From Pseudomonas sp. Choline-02u-1 (GTDB lineage Bacteria; Pseudomonadota; Gammaproteobacteria; Pseudomonadales; Pseudomonadaceae), in the NCBI RefSeq assembly GCF_002836515.1, contig NZ_PJBC01000060.1, forward strand, positions 186,001 to 250,000: a DNA stretch of 64,000 nt, written 5' to 3'. Positions 54,918 to 63,315 of the stretch are shown here, piece after piece. The translations under genes were made by a program, and so were the position numbers. The notes beneath the pieces are model-generated. The model was not told the origin of the DNA, made no database searches, and worked only from the letters and a program-made list of their open reading frames with translations. How positions within the stretch are numbered: position 1 is the stretch's first letter; each line of letters opens with the position of its first letter.

Positions 54918-55910
54918 CGAGGGACGTTGCGGCATCGAGTTGATCACCGGGTTACCTTCCTTGTTGCGGGTCAGGTAGACCGGCAGCACTTTCGGCAGGC
55001 TGTTGGCGAGGTTGTTCAACTCTTTGATGTTATAGACACCGCCCACGCGGATCGCGCCGGTGCTGGTGTCGGCGAGCATCAACGGCTTGTCGAGGTAACG
55101 ATTGATCAACGGCAGGGCGTCGTGAAGCGCAAGGTTGTCGAGCACCAATCGGCCGCTGCGCCAAGCCAGCGAGGTGTCGTTCGGGTAGGTCTGGCTGATT
55201 TGTGGCGTGTAGTCGCCATGTCGGTAGCGTGCCTGCATCGATGGCGTCAGGCGCAGACCGTCGCCCGGTAGATCGCGATTGCTGCTGACCAGCACCGAGC
55301 CTTCGATCAGATTCACCCGAACCTGGTCTTCATACATCCAGACATTGAAGCGCGTACCGGTCACACGGATCTTGCCTTCGCCGGCGCGAACCACGAACGG
55401 GTGTGCGGCGTCGTGACTGACGCTGAAAAACGCCTCGCCCTTGTTCAGGGTCACGCGGCGTTCATGTTTGTAATTGCTGAAGGTCAGGTCGGTGTTGAGG
55501 TTGAGTTCCAGCTGGCTACCGTCACTCAAAGTGATCTGACGGACATTGTCGCTGGCGGCGTAATGCTGATAACTGTTGGGCAACCAGCCCAGACTCCAGC
55601 CGGTGTAGGCCGCGAGCGGCAAGGCGAGGGCGCAGGCGCCGGCAATGACCGCGAACTTGGGCCATGAGCGCGAAGGCTTGCGTTGTGCTGCGAGTGCCTC
55701 GGGCTCGGTTCGCGGCAGATCTCCGGCGACCTCCCAGATCTCTTGCATGGCCTCGTATTCGAAAGCGTGCAAGGGATGCGCATCGTGCCACGCCTGGAAC
55801 GCGCGACGCTCTTCGTCCGTGCAGTCAACGGCATGCAGACGCATGCACCACTGCGCGGCGGCATCGGTGATCGCATCGTATTCGGCTTCCGAAAGAGTGT
55901 CTTGGGTCAT
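54909..55910 (-). CDS. FecR family anti-sigma/sigma regulator (FpvR-like?)
   Basis: A 333-residue inner-membrane regulator. Residues 1-60 are the DUF4880-type sigma-binding domain (AAAQWCMRLHAVDCTDEERRAF), a single membrane helix lies at about 86-105, and the periplasmic FecR domain follows (SDGSQLELNLNTDLTFS, VTLNKGEAFFSVSHDAAHPF, VRVNLIEGSV), ending in a region that contacts a TonB receptor. Such genes normally follow an ECF sigma gene and precede a receptor gene; neither is here. In P. aeruginosa fpvR and pvdQ lie in the same region, which suggests an FpvR-like role, but this is inference. Confidence 0.88.
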   Translation of the reverse strand: MTQDTLSEAEYDAITDAAAQWCMRLHAVDCTDEERRAFQAWHDAHPLHAFEYEAMQEIWEVAGDLPRTEPEALAAQRKPSRSWPKFAVIAGACALALPLAAYTGWSLGWLPNSYQHYAASDNVRQITLSDGSQLELNLNTDLTFSNYKHERRVTLNKGEAFFSVSHDAAHPFVVRAGEGKIRVTGTRFNVWMYEDQVRVNLIEGSVLVSSNRDLPGDGLRLTPSMQARYRHGDYTPQISQTYPNDTSLAWRSGRLVLDNLALHDALPLINRYLDKPLMLADTSTGAIRVGGVYNIKELNNLANSLPKVLPVYLTRNKEGNPVINSMPQRPSKS

Positions 55911-55991
55911 TGACTCGTCCTGATTTCGCTCATTCTAACCTCGCTGACCCGCTGCCGAGAACATCCGTCATGGCATTTACCCATCAACGTG

Positions 55992-56019
55992 GAACTTATT
56001 TTCCCCTGTGGCGCCCAAA
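55992..56019 (+). promoter_or_regulatory. Candidate AlgU promoter of the PepSY gene
   Basis: GAACTT (55992-55997), a 17-bp spacer and CCAAA (56015-56019) resemble GAACTT-N16/17-TC(T/A)(G/A)A. It points at the PepSY gene, about 45 bp before the ATG. The -10 element is imperfect. Confidence 0.4.
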
Positions 56020-56063
56020 AACACAGGAAGCAAGTGCCTACTATCCATAAATGGAGTGAAAAA

Positions 56064-56333
56064 ATGATCAAACAGACATTCACAGCCCTGATTGCCACCG
56101 CCGGTCTGCTCAGCGCCGGTGCCGCCCTGGCGGACAAGCCAGGCGCTGGCTGGATCACCATCGAAAAAGCCATCGAGGTCGCCAAGACCAAAGCCGGTTA
56201 TGTCGAAGTCTATGAGATCGGTGCCGACAATGACGGCTACTGGGAAGGCGAAGGGCGCAAGGCCGACGGTATTGTTTACGAGTTCCGAATTGACGGCGCG
56301 TCGGGCAACGTGTTGCGTGATCAGAAGGACTGA
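56064..56333 (+). CDS. Small secreted PepSY-domain protein
   Basis: An 89-residue exported protein. Signal peptide MIKQTFTALIATAGLLSAGA, cleaved near ALA-DK, followed by a single PepSY domain (WITIEKAIEVAKTKAGYVEVYEIGADNDGYWEGEGRK broken here only in the middle; then VYEFRIDGASGNVLRDQKD). PepSY domains can inhibit peptidases or bind other proteins or heme in the periplasm. ATG 56064 has GGAGTG 6-7 nt upstream. It lies divergent from the FecR gene; a terminator follows. Confidence 0.88.
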   Translation: MIKQTFTALIATAGLLSAGAALADKPGAGWITIEKAIEVAKTKAGYVEVYEIGADNDGYWEGEGRKADGIVYEFRIDGASGNVLRDQKD

Positions 56334-56353
56334 GTCCTCACTGCTGGCTGTAT

Positions 56354-56390
56354 AAAAAGTGCGCGGGTGTCGAACCTGCGCACTTTTTTG
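56354..56390. terminator. Bidirectional rho-independent terminator
   Basis: AAAAAGTGCGC (56354-56364) and GCGCACTTTTTT (from about 56378) form a GC-rich stem flanked by A and T runs on both sides. It ends the PepSY transcript and the giant gene, whose stop is at 56392. Confidence 0.85.
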
Positions 56391-56391
56391 T

Positions 56392-59300
56392 TTACGGCTC
56401 TGGTTGCGGGGATTGCGTCTGACTTGGGACAGAGACAGAGACAGGCACTGGGGCCGGTAAGGGTATGGCTGCCGGTAGCGGGTCCAGTTCTCTGCCGATA
56501 TCACTCATCAGCAACGCGATCGAATCAGCGTTGGCCAGAACCACAGCAATGCGCGCCTCATCCGAGACCGGGCTGCGAAACGCTTTGCGGGCGTCTGCAA
56601 GGTTTTTGCTCTTGGTAAGTCGCAGAATCTTTTTGTAATCATCAGCGTGCGACGGCACCTGGTCCACGCCGATCCAGGCGTTGCTGGCGTTTTCCACTGA
56701 GAACAGGCGTTCAGACGCTGTAGAGCGCGACAAGGACTTGCGCCTGAGTTCGAGATCATCTTTAAGCGTTTGCCCATCTGCAGTGCTCGTGTCAATCAGA
56801 TCGGGATAGGGACTGATCGCGTCTACCCCCGCAAAATCTTCGCTGTCGCACACCAGATGCGACAGTTCGTGAATCAGCGTCACTGCCCGAGCGTGAGAAT
56901 CGACGTTGAACCGTTGCGGCAAGTAGGCGGTATAGACATCCTGCTGCGGGTTGAAGAAGTTCTCGGTGAGGTGAACTATTTTTCGCTTGTCCTGTTTGAA
57001 GACGAATGCAACCGTGTTGTCGGAGTAACGGGAATTCAAACCAGCGAAAAACCGTTCGGTATGGAGTAAGTCATCTTTGGGGTCGGCCAGCTCATGGCAG
57101 AGGGGGATCAGCACTTTTTTGATGTTTGCAAGCAGAGCAGGTGTGACTTGCGAGATGTCGAAAATCCCCTTCAATACAGTTTCCAGGCGACTGCCGCCCA
57201 GGTTGTCGCGATATAAGGCCAGGTTGTGCAGACAGTTCAGTGCGTAGCGTCTTGCCCGGCCTATGGCTTGCTCGATGACAAAGGCCCTGGCGGGGTAGCG
57301 GCGATTGATCTGTGCCATCCCTTTGGCCTGAATATCCATTTCTATCCAACGGCTTGTCTCGACTTCGATTTGTACGAGATCGCGCCGCTTCGATCGGCAC
57401 AAGTGAACGGGGTTGCCGGTCCGCGCAATCACCAGCCTTTGGTTTTTCTCTTCGAGAGCAGGCCCTCTGCCGCCCTGCTTGACCTGCAAATACCAGGTTT
57501 TCTCAGACTCGACCACCGGGTAGACCTTGCCAGCAATGGCCGCATATTTCTGGGTTGTCGACGTGTCTCCATACACCAGCTTATTGCTCTCGAGTTTGAG
57601 ACTTTGCAGCGCTTTGCTGGTTTCAAATGACTGTAGCTCCACCCGAGCGGCTGAAACGGGTGACACTTTTGCCCAGCGGGGGGCAACTTTGGTCGTTGTA
57701 TCTGCCCCGGCAGCGGGCTGAGCTTGTGGAGCGAAATCGACGGTGGCCGTTTCTGCTTCTGCTTCCCAGGACAAGCGGCCCAGACTGAACAGGGATATCG
57801 CGCCGGCTATAAAGTTTTTCAGACCGTCCGCCCAATGGTGATTTTGAAGGGCTTCGGCAGAGGCCTTGAAGTCTTGGTAGCTTTGCCAAAGGAAAAACAC
57901 AGACGCGAGCTTCGCCGGCAACAAGTGGGGTACCAGGCGCACGCCTTTACTGAACAGAATTTTCGCCGCTTCCCAATCCGACTGGGCATTGATCTGTGGC
58001 TGGCTACCGAGCAGGTGCGGCACGAGACTGAGCGTGTCCTTGTGAAACAGCTCAAGCGCATTATCGTTGACGGCTGTGCTTTGAAGCGTGATCTCGCTGG
58101 GTTTGCCAATCGTGGTTTGCAACAGGTTCCTGAATACGGCCTGCTGATTCTCTGGCAGACGCCTGATGATCAGATCCTGGAAAGGCCCGGGGGTGTTCAA
58201 TGCTTCGATCAACTGCGCTTCGTTTTCAAATTCACGCAATACGAACCTGGAATAGGGCGCATACAAGACCCGTGGCCCCGTTTGTCCCGCGCCCGGCCCG
58301 ATGACGTACAGGCCGAGGGCGTCAACGGAAGCGGCGCCGGAGGTTTTGATCAACGAGAGTGGGCTGACGATGGCATGTGCTCCGTCGACGGTGGCACGGG
58401 CAATCCCGTCCGGCATATCGAGTATTTGGCAGATGTAGTCGTAACCGCTATCGGACAGTTGCTGTTGCAGCTTCAACGTGTGCGCGTGCTGCATCAACTG
58501 CCAGGGTAATTGGCGGAGGAATCGTTGTTTGCTGAGGCGCGCAGCCTCAGTGTCGCCCGACAGCGCTTCGGTCACCTTGCGCGTATAAGTTGTGGCGACT
58601 TCCAGCGATAGCAGCAGTTGACGCACGGCGGCCTGATCGAAGTTTTTCGGTAACGCCGTGGCTGTTTTTGCGGATACTGAAAAACCTGTGTCCTGCACGA
58701 TGTTGTAGTGATGCTGGGCAAATTCCAGCAGGTCGCAGGCTGGGCCGGCAAGCGTCAGGTTAGGGGTGATCTGGATGTCTTGAGGACGGAGCCGGTTATT
58801 GGGGAATCTGGCATCGAGCAGTGTCTTCAGTGTCTGCTCCACGTGAGTGGCCAGAGTCGGAACGCCTTCAATGAAGTCCTTGCCATCGATAAAGGCTCGC
58901 CGCACCTCATCCAGCAGTGCAAGTTGCGTGCGCTGTTCCTTCACCGGTGCCGTGCGCAACCAGTCGGGGTAGTCCAGATGCCGGGAAACGGAACGAGCGA
59001 TATCGATGGCCCGCAGCAAATTGGTATCGATGACGTTGGCTTTCATTTGCTTGAGAAACTTCGCCAGCGTGTCTTCGTCCTTGATGCAAATCCGTAAAAA
59101 CTCACACTCGGCCATGTAATGGTCAATGGCCGATTGCATGCGATCGCTTGACACACTGCCGTCAATCAACTCGAAAGTGCCGAGCGTGTACGGCTGATCC
59201 AGGCGACGCAGCTTCGCTGGCAGATTTTCCAGCAAGGTTGAACTCAGGTTTGTGTCGTCTAGCCTTCGTTGCAATTGCTGGCGCGCAACGGCGATGTCGG

Positions 59301-61269
59301 CGAACGACTCGAGGCCGTTAGCCGGCGTCCACAGAATGGCGCGGCCGGAATGCGCGACGTCCAGGCCGCCGCGTTCGGTCAGCAACACACAGTAGGCAAG
59401 CGGCAATGCGTCAGTCTGGCCTTCGCATTTCAAGGACATTGTCCAGGCGTCCGGGCGAAAGCCATTGAGCGACTGGCGTTCAGCGCGGGTGGCGTGGGCA
59501 GTGTCGAATACGGTTTCGATGATTTTTCGTTCGGCCTGCGGCCATGAACCATTGAAGTTTCTCAGGTGTGCTTCAGCGCAAATTCCCGCCTGGTAAGCCT
59601 GCGCCAGTTTCCACAGCATGCTTTCCACGAAGCCGCGCTGTTCACCGCTGCTTGCAGTCGGTTGATTGTTGAATTCATCAGTGAGGGGTTTGAGCCGTCC
59701 TTGAAGCTCTTTCGTCAATTGCGCCGCCTTGTCTGCCTGCACCAGTGACGATGGCGGCGCGCTGGAAAACGACGGCCGGGTGCTCCAGCGCTGATTGACG
59801 TCGAGTTTGAGCAGGCGCTGATGGATCATCGAGCGGATATCCAGCGCCTTGTCGAACAGTGCATGAATGTCTCTGGTACGTTCACTCTGGCGAAATTGCT
59901 GCAAGGCAAACTCGACGTTTTGCCGTTGTTTGGTGACGATGGCCTCGAACAAGGTAGTCATTATTTCGCCACCGATGTTTTCGCCTGACACCTGGGCGTT
60001 GGTAAAACCAAGGTAGTGATCACGCTCCTCAAGGCTCATCAGCCCATACAGTTCGTCTTCGTGCCCTGCAGTATCGAGTTTGGCACTGAGCGTCTCTTTG
60101 AGATCGGCATAGTTGGTCAACACTTGCAGGCCCTCGCTGGGGGTGTAGAGATAAGCCTTGTCATGATTGATCATCAGCGAGCCGGCCAACTCTACCTGAG
60201 TGGCGGCCTCGCGCAGACACACGGTTTCGAAGGTGGGGCGCCGTACGGCCACGTTCGGCTCACGGATCAGACTGTGCAGCGCATCGAACTCGCTGGCGCT
60301 GAGGATTTGTGTCTCGCGCTTGATCATCAGATCGGCGCGTGCCTGGTCGTGCAAAGCCTGGCTGAACAATGTACGTCTCGGAGCCCCCTCCAGTGAGGCG
60401 GCACTCCAGTAGGTCTCGAGCTGACGAAACAACAGCATGATCAGTTTGCCCGACGCGGTCTTGACCGCGGTTTCCCATGCCGATTGATCATCCGTGGCTG
60501 GGAGGCGGGCAGGATTGGAGAATTCAATGGTCTGGCCTTGCGGCCACTGCTGACGGCGAAAGTGCAGCAGCAGCGCTGCACTGAGCGACAGCGATTCGAC
60601 CCAATGCCTGGTTTCTCCGGAAGAGGGCGCAGTATCCGCGTAAAAACTGACCCGGGTGTCACTCTGTCGCAAGTTGCCAAAGTGCGCTTCGAGTCGTTCA
60701 TCGAGAATCTTTTCCAGCAGGGAGGCGAGCGACGGCAGGCGCTTGAGTTCGTCAAGCAAGTCGCGCGAACAGGCTTGCTGAGCGAGAGTGATCGAGTTTT
60801 GTTGCTCCTCGAATACATCGCCTTCGATCGTTTCGCGGGTAACGCTGATAACGCTTTTTTCCACCAGTTCCTTGCGCTGCGAAGCGCTGAGGAACGCCAA
60901 CAGATCGTCCTGTTCATCGGCATTGTCCAGGCGCGTCTGCAACGCCTGCGTCAGCGCTTCGTCATCGCTGTATTTCTTCAGCCCGTCGTAGGGGGTGTAG
61001 AGAAACATGCCGTCGTCGTCCGGGCCGCTGCCGAGAATGAAGCTACCGGCCAACGGTACGGGCAGTTGCTTGTCGGCGTTAAGCAGAATTCGCTCGGCGA
61101 GCATTGGCGGGGTCTGTTCGCTACGCAGAGCGTGGGTGGCCAGTTGCACGTGCGCGAGCCAACTGAAGTCTTTGCTGTTCAGACCATGGGTTTTGGCCAG
61201 ATCAGCATGCAGGCCGGGGGATTTCAAAATCTCGGGAAACAGCAGAGGTGCGGTCGAACTGGACATCAT
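56392..61269 (-). CDS. Giant repeat protein with C-terminal HExxH protease motif, probable toxin
   Basis: A 1625-residue protein that resembles the large Pseudomonas 'dermonecrotic toxin' (DUF6543-type) proteins. No signal peptide is seen. Four internal repeats share the pattern (Y/W)TPxxGL, then ALxxxLxxRLD, at about residues 91, 375, 648 and 1003 (last copy variant, YAPYSRF). Mildly hydrophobic helices lie at about 1112-1130 and 1152-1165. The last 300 residues form a separate domain with the zinc motif HELSH (H1467-H1471) followed by an acidic stretch (DSEDF) and a Pro-rich tail. Metalloprotease activity is inferred. Start is ATG 61269 or 61266. No immunity or secretion gene is adjacent. 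It could be a toxin to eukaryotes or an interbacterial effector. Confidence 0.75.
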   Translation of the reverse strand: MMSSSTAPLLFPEILKSPGLHADLAKTHGLNSKDFSWLAHVQLATHALRSEQTPPMLAERILLNADKQLPVPLAGSFILGSGPDDDGMFLYTPYDGLKKYSDDEALTQALQTRLDNADEQDDLLAFLSASQRKELVEKSVISVTRETIEGDVFEEQQNSITLAQQACSRDLLDELKRLPSLASLLEKILDERLEAHFGNLRQSDTRVSFYADTAPSSGETRHWVESLSLSAALLLHFRRQQWPQGQTIEFSNPARLPATDDQSAWETAVKTASGKLIMLLFRQLETYWSAASLEGAPRRTLFSQALHDQARADLMIKRETQILSASEFDALHSLIREPNVAVRRPTFETVCLREAATQVELAGSLMINHDKAYLYTPSEGLQVLTNYADLKETLSAKLDTAGHEDELYGLMSLEERDHYLGFTNAQVSGENIGGEIMTTLFEAIVTKQRQNVEFALQQFRQSERTRDIHALFDKALDIRSMIHQRLLKLDVNQRWSTRPSFSSAPPSSLVQADKAAQLTKELQGRLKPLTDEFNNQPTASSGEQRGFVESMLWKLAQAYQAGICAEAHLRNFNGSWPQAERKIIETVFDTAHATRAERQSLNGFRPDAWTMSLKCEGQTDALPLAYCVLLTERGGLDVAHSGRAILWTPANGLESFADIAVARQQLQRRLDDTNLSSTLLENLPAKLRRLDQPYTLGTFELIDGSVSSDRMQSAIDHYMAECEFLRICIKDEDTLAKFLKQMKANVIDTNLLRAIDIARSVSRHLDYPDWLRTAPVKEQRTQLALLDEVRRAFIDGKDFIEGVPTLATHVEQTLKTLLDARFPNNRLRPQDIQITPNLTLAGPACDLLEFAQHHYNIVQDTGFSVSAKTATALPKNFDQAAVRQLLLSLEVATTYTRKVTEALSGDTEAARLSKQRFLRQLPWQLMQHAHTLKLQQQLSDSGYDYICQILDMPDGIARATVDGAHAIVSPLSLIKTSGAASVDALGLYVIGPGAGQTGPRVLYAPYSRFVLREFENEAQLIEALNTPGPFQDLIIRRLPENQQAVFRNLLQTTIGKPSEITLQSTAVNDNALELFHKDTLSLVPHLLGSQPQINAQSDWEAAKILFSKGVRLVPHLLPAKLASVFFLWQSYQDFKASAEALQNHHWADGLKNFIAGAISLFSLGRLSWEAEAETATVDFAPQAQPAAGADTTTKVAPRWAKVSPVSAARVELQSFETSKALQSLKLESNKLVYGDTSTTQKYAAIAGKVYPVVESEKTWYLQVKQGGRGPALEEKNQRLVIARTGNPVHLCRSKRRDLVQIEVETSRWIEMDIQAKGMAQINRRYPARAFVIEQAIGRARRYALNCLHNLALYRDNLGGSRLETVLKGIFDISQVTPALLANIKKVLIPLCHELADPKDDLLHTERFFAGLNSRYSDNTVAFVFKQDKRKIVHLTENFFNPQQDVYTAYLPQRFNVDSHARAVTLIHELSHLVCDSEDFAGVDAISPYPDLIDTSTADGQTLKDDLELRRKSLSRSTASERLFSVENASNAWIGVDQVPSHADDYKKILRLTKSKNLADARKAFRSPVSDEARIAVVLANADSIALLMSDIGRELDPLPAAIPLPAPVPVSVSVPSQTQSPQPEP

Positions 61270-61495
61270 AGGGCTCTGAACGGGGCGCCATCGGGCAGGG
61301 ACTCAACCATAGATCCACGACCGCGAGCACTGGCGGTATTCAGTTACCGCACCTGCCAAGGGTGAATGTGTATTCGCCAGCATCAGCATTGTCGTTCAAT
61401 CCAAGGGTTGACAGCCGACAGCTCTGGCGCGGTTAATCGGTGGTCAAATCGACCGTACGCTGTTGTTCCCTCCAATAATCATTCTGGAGCTTCAG
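61270..61495. other. Divergent intergenic region of the giant gene and dpkA
   Basis: TTGACA at 61408-61413 with GGTTAA or TTAATC 17-19 bp further is a possible promoter for dpkA. No clear promoter for the giant gene was found and no gene fits. Confidence 0.4.
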
Positions 61496-62524
61496 ATGTC
61501 TGCGCCACACGATCATGGTTCGTCCTCGTTATCCGTCGAAGCACTCACGCAACTGCTGGAAACGATTTTTCTACGCCACGGCACCTCCAGCGAAGTGGCT
61601 GGTGTGCTGGCGGCCAATTGCGCCAACGCCGAACGCGATGGCGCCCATAGCCACGGTGTATTCCGCATTCCCGGTTATGTCTCGACCCTGAAGAGTGGCT
61701 GGGTCAATGGCCATGCCGTGCCCCGGGTTGAAGACGTCGCGCCCGGGTTTGTCCGCGTCGATGCCGGCAATGGTTTTGCCCAGCCGGCATTGGCGGCGGC
61801 CCGATCGCTGCTGGTGGAAAAGGCTCGTCACGCCGGGATCGCGGTGTTGGCGATCCGCAACTCACATCATTTCGCCGCACTCTGGCCGGACGTTGAACCC
61901 TTCGCCGACGAAGGTTTTGTGGCGTTGAGCGTGGTCAACAGCATGACCTGCGTGGTGCCCCATGGTGCTGACAGACCGCTGTTCGGCACGAACCCGATTG
62001 CCTTCGCGGCGCCAAGAGCCAATGCCGCGCCGATAGTTTTCGACTTGGCCACCAGCGCCATTGCCCACGGCGATGTGCAGATCGCTGCGCGCAACGGCGA
62101 AAGGCTGCCGGCCGGCATGGGCGTTGATAGCCTCGGCCAACCGACTCAGGATCCCAAGGCAATTCTCGAAGGCGGGGCGTTGTTGCCGTTTGGCGGGCAC
62201 AAGGGGTCGGCGCTGTCGATGATGGTCGAGTTGCTGGCGGCGGCGTTGACCGGTGGCAATTTTTCGTTCGAGTTCGATTGGTCCAACCACCCTGGCGCGA
62301 AAACCCCATGGACTGGCCAACTATTGATCGTCATCGATCCGAGCAAAGCGGCGGGGCAAAGCTTTGCCCAGCGCAGCGAGGAACTGGTGCGGCAGATGCA
62401 CGGGGTCGGGCTCAAGCGCCTGCCGGGGGATCGGCGGCATTTGCAGCGCGGTCGATCAATGACCCAAGGGATCGCCCTGGATGAGCAGACGTTGCGGCAG
62501 TTACGCGAGTTGGCGGGAGAATAG
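61496..62524 (+). CDS. dpkA: Delta1-piperideine-2-carboxylate/pyrroline-2-carboxylate reductase DpkA
   Basis: A 342-residue NADPH-dependent reductase of the Ldh/malate-lactate dehydrogenase-2 family. It reduces cyclic imino acids to L-pipecolate or L-proline in D-lysine and D-proline or hydroxyproline catabolism. RNSHHFAALWPDVEPFA, VNSMTCVVPHGADRPLFGTNPIAFAAPRA and LPFGGHKGSALSMMVELLAAALTGG match the P. syringae enzyme closely as I recall it. ATG 61496 (MSAPHDHG) has TGGAGC 7-8 nt upstream. Cytosolic. It stands alone; its position next to the giant gene seems unrelated. Confidence 0.92.
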   Translation: MSAPHDHGSSSLSVEALTQLLETIFLRHGTSSEVAGVLAANCANAERDGAHSHGVFRIPGYVSTLKSGWVNGHAVPRVEDVAPGFVRVDAGNGFAQPALAAARSLLVEKARHAGIAVLAIRNSHHFAALWPDVEPFADEGFVALSVVNSMTCVVPHGADRPLFGTNPIAFAAPRANAAPIVFDLATSAIAHGDVQIAARNGERLPAGMGVDSLGQPTQDPKAILEGGALLPFGGHKGSALSMMVELLAAALTGGNFSFEFDWSNHPGAKTPWTGQLLIVIDPSKAAGQSFAQRSEELVRQMHGVGLKRLPGDRRHLQRGRSMTQGIALDEQTLRQLRELAGE

Positions 62525-62537
62525 TTCGCGCAGGCAT

Positions 62538-62570
62538 AAAAAAAGCGAACCGCAGGGTTCGCTTTTTTTT
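62538..62570. terminator. Strong bidirectional terminator
   Basis: AGCGAACC (62544-62551), loop GCAG, GGTTCGCT (62556-62563), flanked by A7 and T8. It serves dpkA and the convergent DUF883 gene. Confidence 0.92.
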
Positions 62571-62582
62571 GTCACGCTGGAT

Positions 62583-62900
62583 TCAGCGACGGCCGAGCAG
62601 CAGGCCCACCACAAGGCCGAAACCGGCGGAAACCGCCACGGTCTGCCAAGGATGACCACCGATGTAGTTCTCGGTGGCTGCAACGGCGGGTTTGGTGCGG
62701 TCGCGCACCCTGGACACCGAATCCAGCGCCAGCTGCAGTTTCTGAGCAATTTGTGCACGCAGCGTTTCCGCCTCTTCGCCTACCAGTGAAGCGCTGCTCT
62801 TGAGCAGTTTGTCCGATTCTTCGATCAGAGCCTGAAGCTCGCTGAAAGCTTGATCCTTGATTTGCTCTTCGGCAGCTTGCGAGGCAGTTTTACGGGCCAT
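62583..62900 (-). CDS. DUF883 (ElaB/YqjD-like) protein
   Basis: A 105-residue protein with a long amphipathic coiled-coil-like region (about residues 8-75) and one C-terminal membrane helix with Gly spacing (VAVSAGFGLVVGLLLGRR). Members (ElaB, YqjD) bind ribosomes and attach to the inner membrane in stationary phase under RpoS control. ATG 62900 has AAGGAG 8 nt upstream; the longer frame to 62996 lacks similarity. Confidence 0.9.
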   Translation of the reverse strand: MARKTASQAAEEQIKDQAFSELQALIEESDKLLKSSASLVGEEAETLRAQIAQKLQLALDSVSRVRDRTKPAVAATENYIGGHPWQTVAVSAGFGLVVGLLLGRR

Positions 62901-62935
62901 TGGATGACTCCTTGCAGGTGAATGGACAGTGACCA

Positions 62936-62963
62936 ATGGAGTGTAGCGGCAGGCGAAAAGTTG
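62936..62963 (-). promoter_or_regulatory. Weak AlgU-like promoter upstream of the DUF883 gene
   Basis: On the minus strand CAACTT (62963-62958), a 17-bp spacer and TCCAT (62940-62936) resemble the AlgU pattern, 5 of 6 in the -35 and partial in the -10. Confidence 0.3.
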
Positions 62964-63054
62964 CATGTCATTCGCGGACAAGGGAAAAACCTGCACCGGA
63001 GATTTCCGCCGAGCGTGTAAGATGTCGCCATTTTACGCAGCAGGATAAATCCCC

Positions 63055-63309
63055 ATGAGTTTCAATCTGGCCGACAAATCCCTCGCAGAGCGCGCCGCGC
63101 TGGAAGATGAGAAATCCCGTCTGTTCGAACTCTGGCAGAACAATCTGGGTAAAGCCAAAGGCGAAGCCGCGCGCCTGTTTGGCGAACGCTCCAAACGCAA
63201 GGGCAAATGGGCCGAGTGGGTTCGCGCCGAACTCGACGGCATGTCGCCACCGGAGTTCGCCAACATGGTGCGCAGCGAAGTCAATCGCCTGATGGCGGCG
63301 AACAAGTAA
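63055..63309 (+). CDS. Small conserved basic protein, function unknown
   Basis: An 84-residue soluble protein, mostly helical, with a basic middle (ARLFGERSKRKGKWAEWVRAELDGM) and no Cys or signal peptide. AGGAT precedes the ATG by 8 nt. It ends 6 bp before the stop of the convergent LysR gene. I do not recognise a family; the length and codon use suggest a genuine gene. Confidence 0.75.
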   Translation: MSFNLADKSLAERAALEDEKSRLFELWQNNLGKAKGEAARLFGERSKRKGKWAEWVRAELDGMSPPEFANMVRSEVNRLMAANK

Positions 63310-63315
63310 ACCGCT

